A DNA stretch of 64,000 nucleotides from NCBI GenBank assembly GCA_035236585.1, contig CP141132.1:28355445-28419444 (forward strand). The letters run 5' to 3'. Every line of letters starts with the position of its first letter. The stretch's first letter is position 1. The stretch comes from Warburgia ugandensis (lineage: Eukaryota; Streptophyta; Magnoliopsida; Canellales; Canellaceae). The position numbers and the translations under genes are program-made. This document shows, one piece after another, positions 1 through 10,444 of this stretch. The notes under the pieces were generated by a model that saw nothing but the letters and a program-made list of their open reading frames with translations, had not been told where the DNA came from and searched no databases.

Positions 1-349
1 GACTGCATACTTTATATTTGGATGTGATTTAGATCTTTGGATATATATTGGACATTTATATGGGATGTTATGATGGATAGACCCTGGGCCATATTATTAT
101 TGTCTTTTGGATGTTTATTTGATTTAAAATAAAGGCGCCTATTTATTTGACGTTGATTTATACGCGGATCATTTATTTATGTTTAAATTACGTATACGTC
201 ATTTTGAGAAAGGAAAAATTAACACCCGGAGTTTTAAGATAGGTTTAGTAAAATGTTAAATAAATCTTTTCTCATGGGATCCCAAATGTTCTTATTTAAA
301 TTGCCATTATAAAAAAAAAAAAATTGTCTTAAAAATCCGGGGTGTTACA
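1..349 (+). repeat. 5' LTR, last 349 bp
   Basis: These 349 bases match positions 7661-8009 with no difference that I can find reading base by base. That proves they are the end of the 5' LTR of the element whose 3' LTR is 5020-8009. The LTR ends in CA at 349, followed by four bases and the primer binding site. Perfect identity implies a recent insertion or gene conversion. Confidence 0.96.
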
Positions 350-353
350 AAGT

Positions 354-366
354 TGGTATCAGAGCC
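354..366 (+). promoter_or_regulatory. Primer binding site, initiator Met tRNA
   Basis: The string tggtatcagagcc lies four bases after the LTR end. It is complementary to the 3' end of plant initiator methionine tRNA (ending CCA), the usual primer of Tekay/Del and many other plant LTR elements. Confidence 0.95.
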
Positions 367-489
367 CAGTCTAGTCCATCATAATCCTTGTGAATGTCCA
401 TTTATATGTGAATAACAGTCCATAATAGTTGTAGAGAGAGAAACTATGAGAGAGGAACTTACACTTAGTGACATGTAAAATTTTGACAG

Positions 490-1704
490 ATGGCTCCTCG
501 GAGAAGGACAAGGTCTACCCCTGCTACACCCGTGGCTCCACCTGCTGAGTCCTCTGATCAAGGGGATCGAGATGCCGAGTTATTGAATCGGTTAATGTCA
601 GGACTCGTACCACTTATACAAAGAAGAAAGTTAGGACCACTGCTGGACGCAGCCTAACCCTAGCCCTATTCCACCACCTAAAGTGGCACCCATGGTTTCG
701 TCGATTCGGTCCTCACAACCAATACAGAACCATCGCACCTGTGAGCCACGGAGGGCGATGCTACGAGTGACTCTAAGAAGACCGACAAATTATTGGAAAG
801 GTTTCAAAAGATGGTGAAACCCTTTTATGGCGACGGTAACACGAGAGGAGGCCGAGCGATGGTTATTTGAGGCGGAGAGGACATTCGACGCTATGAAGAT
901 CTCACCGCATGATCAAGTTAGAGTAGCCTCCTACCCGCCGAAAGGTGAGGCCGGCTTCTGGTGGCAGACTTTCACACTCACCCAACCAGGTCCGACTGAG
1001 ACGAAGACATGGGCAGCCTTTAAACAAAGCTTTTGACACTCGCATTTTCCACCCCATGCATTGCAGTCCATGAAGAAGGAGTTTGCCACCCCGGGAGCAG
1101 AGATATGACGGTTCAGCGGCACTCGAACCGATTTACACGACTGAGGAGATTTGCACCTCACGCACTGGCCTCAGACACAGAGGCAACTGACATATTTGTG
1201 GATGGGTTGACTCCTTGGCTGAGAGATCGCGTGATTTCTTCTCGACCCACTTCTGTGCGAGATGCTGCTGATATGGCGTCCATGCATGAGAAGAACTCTC
1301 TCAGGAATAGAGGGAGTGCGTTCCAGCCCTTTAAGGGCAAGCGGCCATTTGGTGCTATGCACACACATGGGGCATCGTGTCATCCACCACAGGCCAAATT
1401 TAAGAGAGACGCTGAGAGGAAGAGATGTGATAGGTGCAAGGGTTGGCACCCTGGGCGAGGGTGTAATAGATTCGACCGACCACAGCAGCAGAGGCAGCCC
1501 CAACCACAGAGACAGCCCTATACACCTTACCAGAGACAGCCATACAGGTGTTTCAACTGTGGAGACGTTGGCCATTTCATTAAGGACTGCCCTAAGGGGC
1601 GGAGGCGTACAGAGATGGGAGCAGAGGCAGCTAATGCGCCACGTAGCCGAGGACGAGTATTTGCCATCTCATCAGACAGCACGGAGCATCACACTGTGTC
1701 GTAG
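490..1704 (+). pseudogene. gag, frameshifted (capsid and CCHC zinc knuckle)
   Basis: A gag reading frame starts at ATG 490 with a basic, proline-rich N-terminus (MAPRRRTRSTP). It stops at 655-657, continues in another frame (about 780-1036) with the capsid-like REEAERWLFEAERTFDAM segment, and resumes in the first frame from 1033 to 1704. The last part holds a nucleocapsid knuckle of form C-x2-C-x4-H-x4-C (CFNCGDVGHFIKDC) after a Gln/Arg/Pro-rich stretch. At least one premature stop and three frame changes are needed to read it, so no full Gag can be made. The start is supported because the neighbouring minus-strand element has the same start context, ttgacag followed by the start codon and a matching gag N-terminus. 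Confidence 0.9.
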
Positions 1705-2315
1705 AAGGTACTCTTCTAGTCTCGGATAGACATGCCAAAGTTCTTTTTGACACAGGATCTACACATTCTTTTATATCATGTATTTTTGCATCTTGCCTTG
1801 ATGTATGTGTACACAAACTAGCATTTGGATTAGATATTATGACACCAGTGGGAGAGACAAGAGAGACTACGTAATATATTAGAGATATACCTGTAGAGAT
1901 ATCAGGAGTGAGTATGGACACAGACTTCATCTTATTAGACATGGTAGACTATGATGTTATTCTTGGGATGGATTGGTTAGCCAACTATGGTGCTATGGTA
2001 GACTGCCGAAAGAAGCGAGTCACTTTTCTTATACCTGGGCAACCGTAAATAGTGTTCGAGGGTAGGAAAGATCAGGTGTACATGCATCATTTCTGCTATG
2101 AAGGTGGCACGATTTTATGCACGAGGGTGTAACGCATTCCTCGCATATGTGACTGTTGAGGAAAAGGAGCAGCCACAGCTTGACGAGATTGATGTTGTCC
2201 GTGATTTTGCTGACGTATTTCCTGAGGAATTACCAGGATTGCCGCCAAGTAGGGAGATTGACTTCACCATCGACTTGGTGCCGGTACATCGCCTATCTCT
2301 AAGGCACCATATAGG
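1705..2315 (+). pseudogene. Aspartic protease and protease-RT linker, broken
   Basis: The retropepsin active site DTGS sits at 1749-1760 in the context LFDTGSTHSF. It is followed about 65 residues later by the conserved VDYDVILGMDWL flap-side motif. The frame differs from gag by one. In-frame stops occur near 1873 and 2047, and a short open piece (2098-2334) carries the linker before RT ([20 protein letters not shown]). A one-base frame change near 2280 separates the linker from the RT frame. The protein would have cleaved the Gag-Pol polyprotein, but this copy is dead. Confidence 0.88.
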
Positions 2316-3950
2316 ATGGCTCCAGCAGAGTTGAGAGAACTTCGTGTACAATTGCAAGAGTTATTGGATAAGGGCTTTATCGTGCCGAGTGGATCACCAT
2401 GGGGAGCACCCGGCCCCGTTTGTGAAGAAAAGGATGGATCACTGAGACTATGCATTGACTATCGGTTGTTGAATGGTGTTACTATAAAGAACCGATACCC
2501 TTTGCCACGCATAGATGATTTATTTGATCAGCTCCAATCGGCACAAGTGTTCTCCAAGATTGATTTGAGGTCAGGGTATCATCAGCTGAGGGTTAGAGAA
2601 GAGGATATCTCGAAGACTGCCTTTAGGAGTCGTTATGGTCATTATGAGTTCCTAGTGATGCCGTTTGGATTGACGAACGCACCTGCAGTGTTCATGGATC
2701 TAATGAACCGTGTTTTTCGAGCTTATTTGGATAAGTTCGTGATTGTATTTGTGGATGACATCTTGATTTATTCGCCTAGTCATGAGACACATAGAGAGCA
2801 TCTCCACACGGTATTAGACACACTTCGTCGACATCAGTTGTATGCCAAGTTCAGTAAGTGTGATTTTTGGCTAGACCAGGTGCATTTCTTAGGCCACGTC
2901 ATATCTAAAGATGGAGTGGCCATGGATTCAACAAAGGTAGAGGCAGTACTACACTGGGAGAGGCCCAAGACAGTGACTGAGATACGCAGTTTTCTCGGTT
3001 TGGCAGGGTATTATCGTCGTTTTATAGAGGGATTCTCTAAGATCGCATTACCATTGACCACCCTGACTAGGAAAGACACTCAATTTGTATGGACCGAGGC
3101 TTGCGAGGAGAGCTTCCAAGAGCTCAAGAGGAGACTTACTACTGCTCCGGTATTGACCTTACCATCTGGGGCAGGTGGTTATGTAGTTTATTGTGACGCC
3201 TCCGGCAAGGGATTAGGAGCAGTGTTGATGCAACATGGGAAGGTAATTGCCTATGCGTCTAGACAGTTGAAGACACATGAGGTAAATTACCCAACACATG
3301 ACCTGGAATTAGCAGCCGTGGTATTTGCGTTGAAGTCCTGGAGACATTATCTTTATGGTGAGAGATTTGAGGTATTCACTGATCATAAGAGCCTCAAGTA
3401 CTTCTTTACTCAGAGTGAATTGAATATGAGGCAGCGCAGATGGATGGAGTATCTCAAGGACTTCGACTTCACCATACAGTACCATCCTGGGAAGGCTAAT
3501 GTCGTTGCAGATGCCCTGAGTAGGAAGGCGGGTGTGATGATTGCCAATTTGACGACGCGGTCTAAGTTCTTTGACAGGATCTTAGAGGCACAGAGCAAAG
3601 ACAAGGAAACACAGGATCTGACTGATAAGACAGATTTTTCGAGGGGACCAGATGGAGGAGTTAGATTTAAGGGGAGGTTGGTAGTACCAGCAGATGACGA
3701 ATTGAAGCGCGAGTTACTTCAAGAAGCACACCAATCCCCTTATACAATTCATCCTGGGGGTACGAAAATGTATCAGGATCTCAAGAGGCATTTCTGGTGG
3801 AATGGTATGAAAAAGGATGTTGGAGAGTGCGTAGCACGATGTTTGACCTGTCAGCAGGTCAAGGCTGAGCATCGGCGTCCATCGCACTACTTCGTACACC
3901 GGACCTTCCCCTGTGGAAGTGGGACCATATTACCATGGACTTCGTTCTAG
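2316..3950 (+). pseudogene. pol fragment: reverse transcriptase, RNase H and integrase zinc domain (544-residue ORF)
   Basis: This is the longest open frame in the window (544 codons). RT occupies roughly residues 1-250. The first catalytic Asp is D83 (in [10 protein letters not shown]) and the FVDD box is at 145-148. RNase H spans about 285-405 with the acidic set D294, E331, D356 and D399. The integrase HHCC zinc domain is at about 470-515 (H472, H479, C509, C512). The ORF start at 2316 is not a true start: homologous RT sequence continues upstream in another frame. It ends by running into a frameshift near 3890, just before the integrase core. The RT and RNase H active sites all look intact, unlike gag and protease. 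Confidence 0.93.
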
Positions 3951-4970
3951 GTCTTCCGAGGACCGCTAGCGGCCACGACATGATATGGGTCGTTGTGGAC
4001 AGGTTGACCAAGTCTGCTCATTTCCTTCCTATCAGACAAAATCAGACCGTGGATAGCTTAGCGAAATTATATGTTAAGGAGATCGTCAGTCTACATGGCG
4101 TTCCCTTGACAATTATATCGGATCGAGATACGCGATTTACCTCAAAATACTGGAAGAGCGTGCAAGAGGCATTAGGGTCGAGATCGAAATTTAGCACAAG
4201 ATTCCATCCTCGTACGAGACGGACGGAGCGAGAGGACCATCCAGACTATTGAGGATATGCTACGAGCCTGTGTTATGGATTGGAAGGGTAGCTGGGAAGA
4301 TCATTTACCTTTGGTGGAATTTGCTTATAATAATAGTCATCACGCTAGTATTGGGATGGCTCCATATGAGGCACTTTATGGCAGACCTTGTCGGCCACCT
4401 TTATGTTGGAGTGATGTAGGAGAAAGACGCGTGGTGAAATCTCGAGTTAGTGGAAGAATGTGCAGAGAAAGTCCAACTCATTCTAAGAGGTTACCGACGG
4501 CTCACGGTCGACGTAAAAGTTATGCGTACAAGAGGCGAAAGGACTTAGAGTTCTTTGAGGGCGAGCATGTATTCTTGAAAGTTTCTCCTATGAAAGGGGT
4601 GTTGAGGTTTGGAAATAAAGGAAAGCTTAGTCCCTGTGTATATTGGACCTTTCGAGATCTTACGACGAGTTGGGTCATGGCATACCGCCTAGCCTTACCA
4701 CCACAAGCAAATGTGCATGACGTCTTTCACGTGTCTATGCCGAGGAAATACGTGCGGATCCCTCACATGTATTGGAGCAGATCCCAGAGATCTACAGCCG
4801 ACATGACATTTGAGGAGAGACCAAGGCGCATCTTAGATACCGTAGTCAAGGAGTTAAGGAATAAGACCATTGCCTTGGTCAAAGTCCTTTGGCAGCATCA
4901 TTCAGTACAGGAGACTACCTGGGAGACTGAGGAGGATATGCGAAAGATCCATCCAGAGTTATTTACATAG
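3890..4970 (+). pseudogene. Integrase core and C-terminal chromodomain, frameshifted
   Basis: The integrase core resumes in a new frame at [10 protein letters not shown] (3935), which supplies the first catalytic Asp. The second is in IISDRDTRF (about 4117-4140). Around 4215-4256 one or more indels scramble the DGQSERTIQT-type segment that carries the catalytic Glu. A third frame (4257-4970) then runs to the natural stop at 4968-4970. Its C-terminal ~50 residues (from ERPRRILD to HPELF) form the chromodomain-like module, with TIALVKVLWQHH and TTWETEEDM as the recognisable blocks. Chromodomains of this kind bind modified histone H3 tails and steer integration. Catalysis would fail in this copy because the core is broken. 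Confidence 0.9.
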
Positions 4971-4982
4971 AGGTATGTAGCT

Positions 4983-5002
4983 AAATTTCGAGGACGAAAT
5001 TT
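4983..5002 (+). other. Hairpin just before the polypurine tract
   Basis: AAATTTCG, loop AGGA, then CGAAATTT: a perfect 8 bp stem with a four-base loop, ending five bases before the purine tract. The same structure occurs at the equivalent place in the two minus-strand elements (53939-53958 and 30261-30280). Confidence 0.8.
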
Positions 5003-5006
5003 TTAT

Positions 5007-5019
5007 AAGGAGGGAAGAA
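5007..5019 (+). promoter_or_regulatory. Polypurine tract
   Basis: The purine run aaggagggaagaa directly abuts the TG that opens the 3' LTR at 5020. This is where plus-strand DNA synthesis is primed during reverse transcription. Confidence 0.93.
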
Positions 5020-5919
5020 TGTAATATCCTTAATTTTTAAGATAAAAATAAGAAATTATTAAATAAATTAAAATAAAAATTTATGGATGAAATTATTTCC
5101 TGAAAACATAATAATTAGAAAGTGCTCGTCGATACGAATCCAACGCCACCAAGAACGCGAGAAACGGAGCTCAAACGAGGGAGTTATGAGCCGTCAAAGT
5201 TGTAAGGGCAAAATGGTCTTTTGACAGAAACGTGTAACACAGGGCCCAAATTGATATCTGCACCCCCGTCTTCCACACGTCTCTACCAGTGCCGGAAAAA
5301 TCGCCGGAGAGACGTGGAAAGAGGCGTGAATGGAAGAGGTTCTCTTCCCCTGGGACTCTAGGCCTATATCTACCCTCCCCAGGTTGCCAAAACGCTCCAC
5401 TTTGAGCGTTTTCTCTGAGTATTTACGCAACACCCTAGCCCTGTAAAAACTTGGATTTTCCGGCGAGTGGAGCCCCGGCAACACGAGCAACACCAGCCAG
5501 GCACAAGGTAAGCCTCAAATCCATATTTTTCTGTATTTATTAATTAGAAAACTAATTAGAAAAACATGAAAAAAAAAAATTAGGAAAAAATCGGATTTTT
5601 TTAGGAACCTGTGTGCACGCTACTGTTGGAGTGTGATTTCACGGATCAAACCTTGTCCGTTTGAAAATCGCACCGTCCAACTAGTGCACAAGAGACCTAA
5701 GAGTATACCCTTTAAATTTGGGAGTGATCCAACGGTGGAATTGCCCGGAAAACTCAAAAACCAGTACCTAGAGAGGTTTTTAGGAACTTGGGAAAAATCA
5801 TTTAAAAACCATGGTTTTTGAGAAAATTAGTGTAAAAGGAGGTCGTAAATGGATTCTAGAGAGAATTCTGAAGAAAATGGCGCAAAAATCACGCAAAACG
5901 GAGCTCAGAGCTCGCCGAG

Positions 5920-6210
5920 GCGACCGAATCCTGGCCGTCTTCTCCTGCGGCCGTCAACGGCGTCGGCGCCTGCGCCGACGCCAAGACGCACTCCCGACGC
6001 CCGAGGGACGACGTCACATGACGTCGTCGCGCCGCACGCGTGCGCGGCGCCGCGCGCGCGTGCGAGCGGCGCGATTGGCTGTCGCGGTGGGACCGGACGC
6101 GGCGCGTCCCGGGCGACCGTGACGCACGCGCGCGCGCGCGCGTTCCGTGCGGCGTCTGCGACGCCGTGCGTCTTCGTGCGCCCGTGTACGTCGGTGTAAA
6201 CCGGCGGGAA
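5920..6210 (+). other. GC-rich, CpG-dense block inside the LTR
   Basis: An AT-rich LTR is interrupted by roughly 290 bp with dense CG dinucleotides, including an alternating (CG)n run around 6124-6141 and cgcgcgcg near 6052-6059. CpGs are not decayed to TpG/CpA, as would be expected in an old methylated element. That fits the identical LTR ends. Confidence 0.85.
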
Positions 6211-7500
6211 AGGGTGCCGCCGGTTTAAACCACCTTATGGTGGTCCGCAGTGCCCCCTTTTGCGTAGTTTTCATTAAAACTTGATTTTTGGGAGCTAGAG
6301 GGGTCCAAATCACGATCCTAAGAGGCGTTGTGACCGTATTGACGACGCGGACCTAGTTTTAACTTAAAAACTTAGAAATGACCACTTTTTATTTAGAAAA
6401 ATTTTTAAATAGTGATGTGACATGTACAGGTGCACTTGAATATACCAATTAAAGGGAGTTATTGGCAAGCTAGTGATCTCACACTGAGGTAGGTGACGAC
6501 AACTAATGTTTTGCCTTGATTTTAAACCATGTTTTAAACATAGCATCATGTGTGATTGTGTTTTAAATTGCGATTTTTATTTACCATGGATTTCATGCGA
6601 CATTGCGTACAGGATGGTTATTCCAAATTAAATTCTTCTACTGAATAAACTTATTTAAAATGCTTTTACAAGCATGATGTTAATTAGTTATGCTTAATTA
6701 GAGATTTATTTCTTATTATATATATAGAAAATGCATGGATTTACATGGAAATGAGTATAGAGGCTTAGTAATTTGGTCCTTTTATAGGCTAACCCTGTGA
6801 TGAGGGGCATGTCTTGGGGATTTCAAGCTATAAGTGCTCTTGAGTTTTAGCATATACATATGATTTCCGTGTTTTATATTTGATGACGGTGCTCTCGCCT
6901 TGGGCGTCATGCTGGGAGGGATGGTGGCCCGCCACCCACCTTCCGAGATTATGATGTGATGAGTTTGTGATATGATATACCCCTGCCCATAGATGGCATT
7001 CGGTAGGGGTTTGGTAACATGGATAGTCCACACTACCGGTCTGAGCCTTTCCATGGGGACAGACGTTAAGTCTCCCGTTATGGTGTCGACGGGGAGCGGC
7101 GGTGGTTGATACCCATGGAGGGTTGCCACCGCAAAGATGATGGCCCATATTCTTGTTATGTGTGCATGTATGATGAGCATGGTTATAGATGGTATGCCTG
7201 GGTGTGACGACACTCAGAGGTTGACTATGTGTACTCCCCGATCGTGATGTTAGTGCGTTGTGGTGGGTCCCATTACCTTAGGGTGCCCTTATTCTTGTTG
7301 TATGCTTCTTGTTATTGATTCATGTCATGTTTTAACTCAGTGAACTTCATGTTTTAGCATTTGGAATAAATTGGCATTTATTTGAACATGGCATTATGAT
7401 ATTACTATTTCCATAAATGTTAGACTTTTCATCAATGCTGTTCATTATTTCTTGCATTTATTACATTAATTGTCTATGTACCTACACAAGCGATAGCTTG

Positions 7501-7532
7501 CTGAGGCATTGCTTTGTTTTGCAATGCCTTAG
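7501..7532 (+). other. LTR hairpin, 12 bp stem
   Basis: Bases 7501-7512 pair with 7521-7532 (12 pairs, one of them G-T), leaving loop tttgtttt. It follows the motif atagcttg, 477 bp before the LTR end. Equivalent hairpins occur in the other LTR families of this window. Confidence 0.85.
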
Positions 7533-8389
7533 ATCTCGAGCGCGACACCAGGAAAGGAAAAGCGGTTAATAAACCTTGAGAGCTGCTGAAGACCATTTTT
7601 CTATAGTTTTAGAAAGTAATGTGAGTCATTAGAGTGGATTATCATTTGAATTTTATTATGGACTGCATACTTTATATTTGGATGTGATTTAGATCTTTGG
7701 ATATATATTGGACATTTATATGGGATGTTATGATGGATAGACCCTGGGCCATATTATTATTGTCTTTTGGATGTTTATTTGATTTAAAATAAAGGCGCCT
7801 ATTTATTTGACGTTGATTTATACGCGGATCATTTATTTATGTTTAAATTACGTATACGTCATTTTGAGAAAGGAAAAATTAACACCCGGAGTTTTAAGAT
7901 AGGTTTAGTAAAATGTTAAATAAATCTTTTCTCATGGGATCCCAAATGTTCTTATTTAAATTGCCATTATAAAAAAAAAAAAATTGTCTTAAAAATCCGG
8001 GGTGTTACACTGGCACACCAAGTTTTCAGGCGTGCCGGTGTTTACAGCTACCTCCCACCATTTCCCCTTTGGTTCTACCATGATCGAACGAGGAACAACC
8101 ATGGATTGGGGCATGAACAGTGCACGCGGCTAGGGATGGAGCATTTCATAGTATATCAGAGCCAATCTAGCATACCTAGGAAGGGGAAAAACATGATCAC
8201 GTCTCCTTTAGGTAAGATCTACAAAACCCAGTTCTTAATTTGGTGAAATTTGTTAGATCCATGAATTTCTATCCTAGATCTAAATTTAAGGACGATCCAA
8301 CCGTCCATTTCTTAATCTAAGTTTATGGATAGGTAGATACATAGTTGAAAACCCCTAAAATCAACTCAGATTGCCGATCTAGACTATAA

Positions 8390-8800
8390 GACCCATCAGA
8401 CGATCTCAGCCGTCTGATTGGGTACTGTTCATACAATAAAAATTTGATGTCTGATCGTTGATCAGACACCATAGATGAATTAAACAGCCTTGAAATTACT
8501 ATAATATAGGAGGAATAGATGAATTTACATGTAAATTGACTACAAACCGATCAAACAATCACAGCCGTCCAATCGAGTACTGTTCACCTGATCAATGGTT
8601 AGACACCACAGATAAGTCTTACGACCCTGAATTAGCTAGGATGCACCTAGAATGGTGTAATTTGGATGAAAACTTATCAAGAAACCTCAGCTGTCCGATC
8701 TGTCACTATTCAAATAGTGACTTGTTGATGTCGAGTCAATGATTAGACCCCACAAATGAGCCCTGATCATCAATCCAAAGCTGGAAGTGGTCTATTTGAC
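8390..8800 (+). repeat. Three imperfect ~140-150 bp tandem subrepeats in the LTR
   Basis: Units with the order cagccgtc, gtactgttca, gatcagacaccacagat recur at about 8408, 8562 and 8690. The third is more diverged (cagctgtccg). This is ordinary LTR-internal amplification. Confidence 0.6.
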
Positions 8801-10407
8801 CAATGTACACCCTTAAATTTGTTAAATCTGACCATGTAATCTGATGAAAAACACAATTTAGATGTCCACGCAGATCCAACTGTAGATCTCAACCCTAAAC
8901 AAAGGACAGACATCCACAAAAGCCCTGATAAACTCACATGAGTCTTGATCATCCATTCAAAGATCTAATAATGATGATCCAAGCCTTGGATTGCATCGGA
9001 TTCTTAAAATTATGATCATAATTAAATCTAAATATCTATATGTATGTAAATGTATTAAGAAGAGAATTTTTATGCATTGTATAGATTGAAGTGCACAGGG
9101 TTGATCGTGAAAAAAAGGGCGATTAAAGCTAGTGAAACTTGATAAATGTGTCACACAAGGTAGGTGAAAATTTAAGATGGCATGTATAAATAATAAGATG
9201 CATGTTCTAAACATGATCTTATTTCTAATCATGGATATTATGAAACTAAAATGGTATGCTTGATATTTGACATGCTTTAAATTGAAATGATAAAAATAAT
9301 GTTAATTAAAAAAATTGCATGTTATAATTGATGCTTATGCCTTGTACATCATGTATGTGAATTGTAAAATTTTGTTTATGGTACATGGGCACCATGTCAG
9401 TATTGATGAAGTGTGAGTCTAAGATTTTATATCCTTAGTGGGAGATCACCTAATAAGTGAGGATGTTATGATTATTATGAGATATTCTTGTATATTATGG
9501 ACAGGCAAGACAAATGTATATTATTATTTTTCATTCAGGTATGGTGGCCTGAGAGTTTTATTTTCCATAGCCCTTGGACTAGGGATGCTATGCTAGGGAA
9601 GTTATGAGAGTTTGGCCACCTGCTTCCTGAAATTTATATGATGGATACCATGCCCAATGAGAGGCTAAATGTCAGGTGGGGCAATCATGGGAAGGCCGCC
9701 ATTGTGACAGCCATTGGCCCCCCCATGTGGACATGGATTTTGTTATTTCCATAGTTGGTATCAATGGATTATTATCTGGGCGCATTGTACGGATTTAGAC
9801 TGCGGCATAGTAGTCCTTTTGTATTTTGCATTATGATGCACATATGATAGGCAGTGTAATGCCATGGTATGATGAGATGCCTTATATGATGATGGCATGA
9901 TGAGATGCCTTTTATGATGTTACCAATAGCGGTTGGAGTTTTATGAACCTCATATGGTAAGGGGTATATGTATGAGACCCAGTATAGTATGAGAATGGAA
10001 GTTATAAAACCTATGGACTATGTTCATAACTTTGTATGACTTTTAATGATTTCAATATATATGACATAGTCCTATATGTATATATTTGGAGGGCGTAGTT
10101 TTATAAAAGCTTTCGTATGGGAAAGTGAATGGGTAGATATATTATGCAGAGTATGGTTCATAGAATTGGAGTATGGTATCATATGGGAAATGATAATGAT
10201 AAATATTTAAAATACCAGTGGATTATATATATCATCTAAAGTGTAATCTCTAAAGTGGGATTATTATATTCATATGATGAAAAAGAATTATAAATAGCTA
10301 CTTTATCAATGGCTTGCAGATAATTGAATATTTTAATTGAGGTAAAATTTTTAATTCATATGTAATTAACATGTTTTCTTAAATCTCTCCTACCAAGCAT
10401 AGCTTGT

Positions 10408-10444
10408 TGAGATATTGTAAATATTTTATGTTTACAATATCTTA
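10408..10444 (+). other. LTR hairpin, 14 bp stem
   Basis: Bases 10408-10421 pair with 10431-10444 around a nine-base loop, after the same leader atagcttg seen before the hairpin at 7501. The stem sequence differs from that one, but pairing is kept. Confidence 0.85.

Larger units (their letters stand above)
1..8009 (+). mobile_element. Ty3/gypsy chromovirus (Tekay/Del type), 5' LTR truncated by window edge
   Basis: Structural parts in order: 5' LTR remainder (1-349), primer binding site (354-366), gag with CCHC knuckle, aspartic protease, RT, RNase H, integrase with C-terminal chromodomain, polypurine tract (5007-5019) and 3' LTR (5020-8009). This gene order is diagnostic for Ty3/gypsy, and the terminal chromodomain places it in the chromoviruses. 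The long (~3 kb) LTR and the Met-tRNA primer site suggest Tekay/Del. The LTR opens TGTAATATCC and closes GTGTTACA, a short inverted terminal repeat. The coding region carries several frameshifts and stops, so this copy cannot encode its own proteins. The right target duplication should be ctggc (8010-8014), but the left flank lies outside the window and cannot be checked. Confidence 0.95.
5020..8009 (+). repeat. 3' LTR, complete (2990 bp)
   Basis: It opens TGTAATATCC right after the polypurine tract and closes GTGTTACA; its last 349 bp equal 1-349. Inside are a TATA-like tatatc near 5364, a donor-like AG/GTAAGC at 5506-5513, a very GC-rich block (about 5920-6210), an AT-rich middle, and a strong hairpin at 7501-7532. 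Several small open frames inside it (for example 5811-6199 and 6782-7213) have no protein logic and arise from base composition. Confidence 0.95.

Noticed and set aside
5811-6313. Arg-rich open frames up to 116 codons on both strands
   Set aside because: They arise from the GC-rich block inside an LTR; low complexity and no conserved motif.
6782-7213. 143-codon minus-strand open frame
   Set aside because: It lies inside the 3' LTR, antisense to the element, with no motif; chance frame.
8146-8156. tatcagagcc, resembling a Met-tRNA primer binding site
   Set aside because: It lacks the leading tgg and no LTR terminus precedes it. It lies inside an LTR whose end is at 10807.
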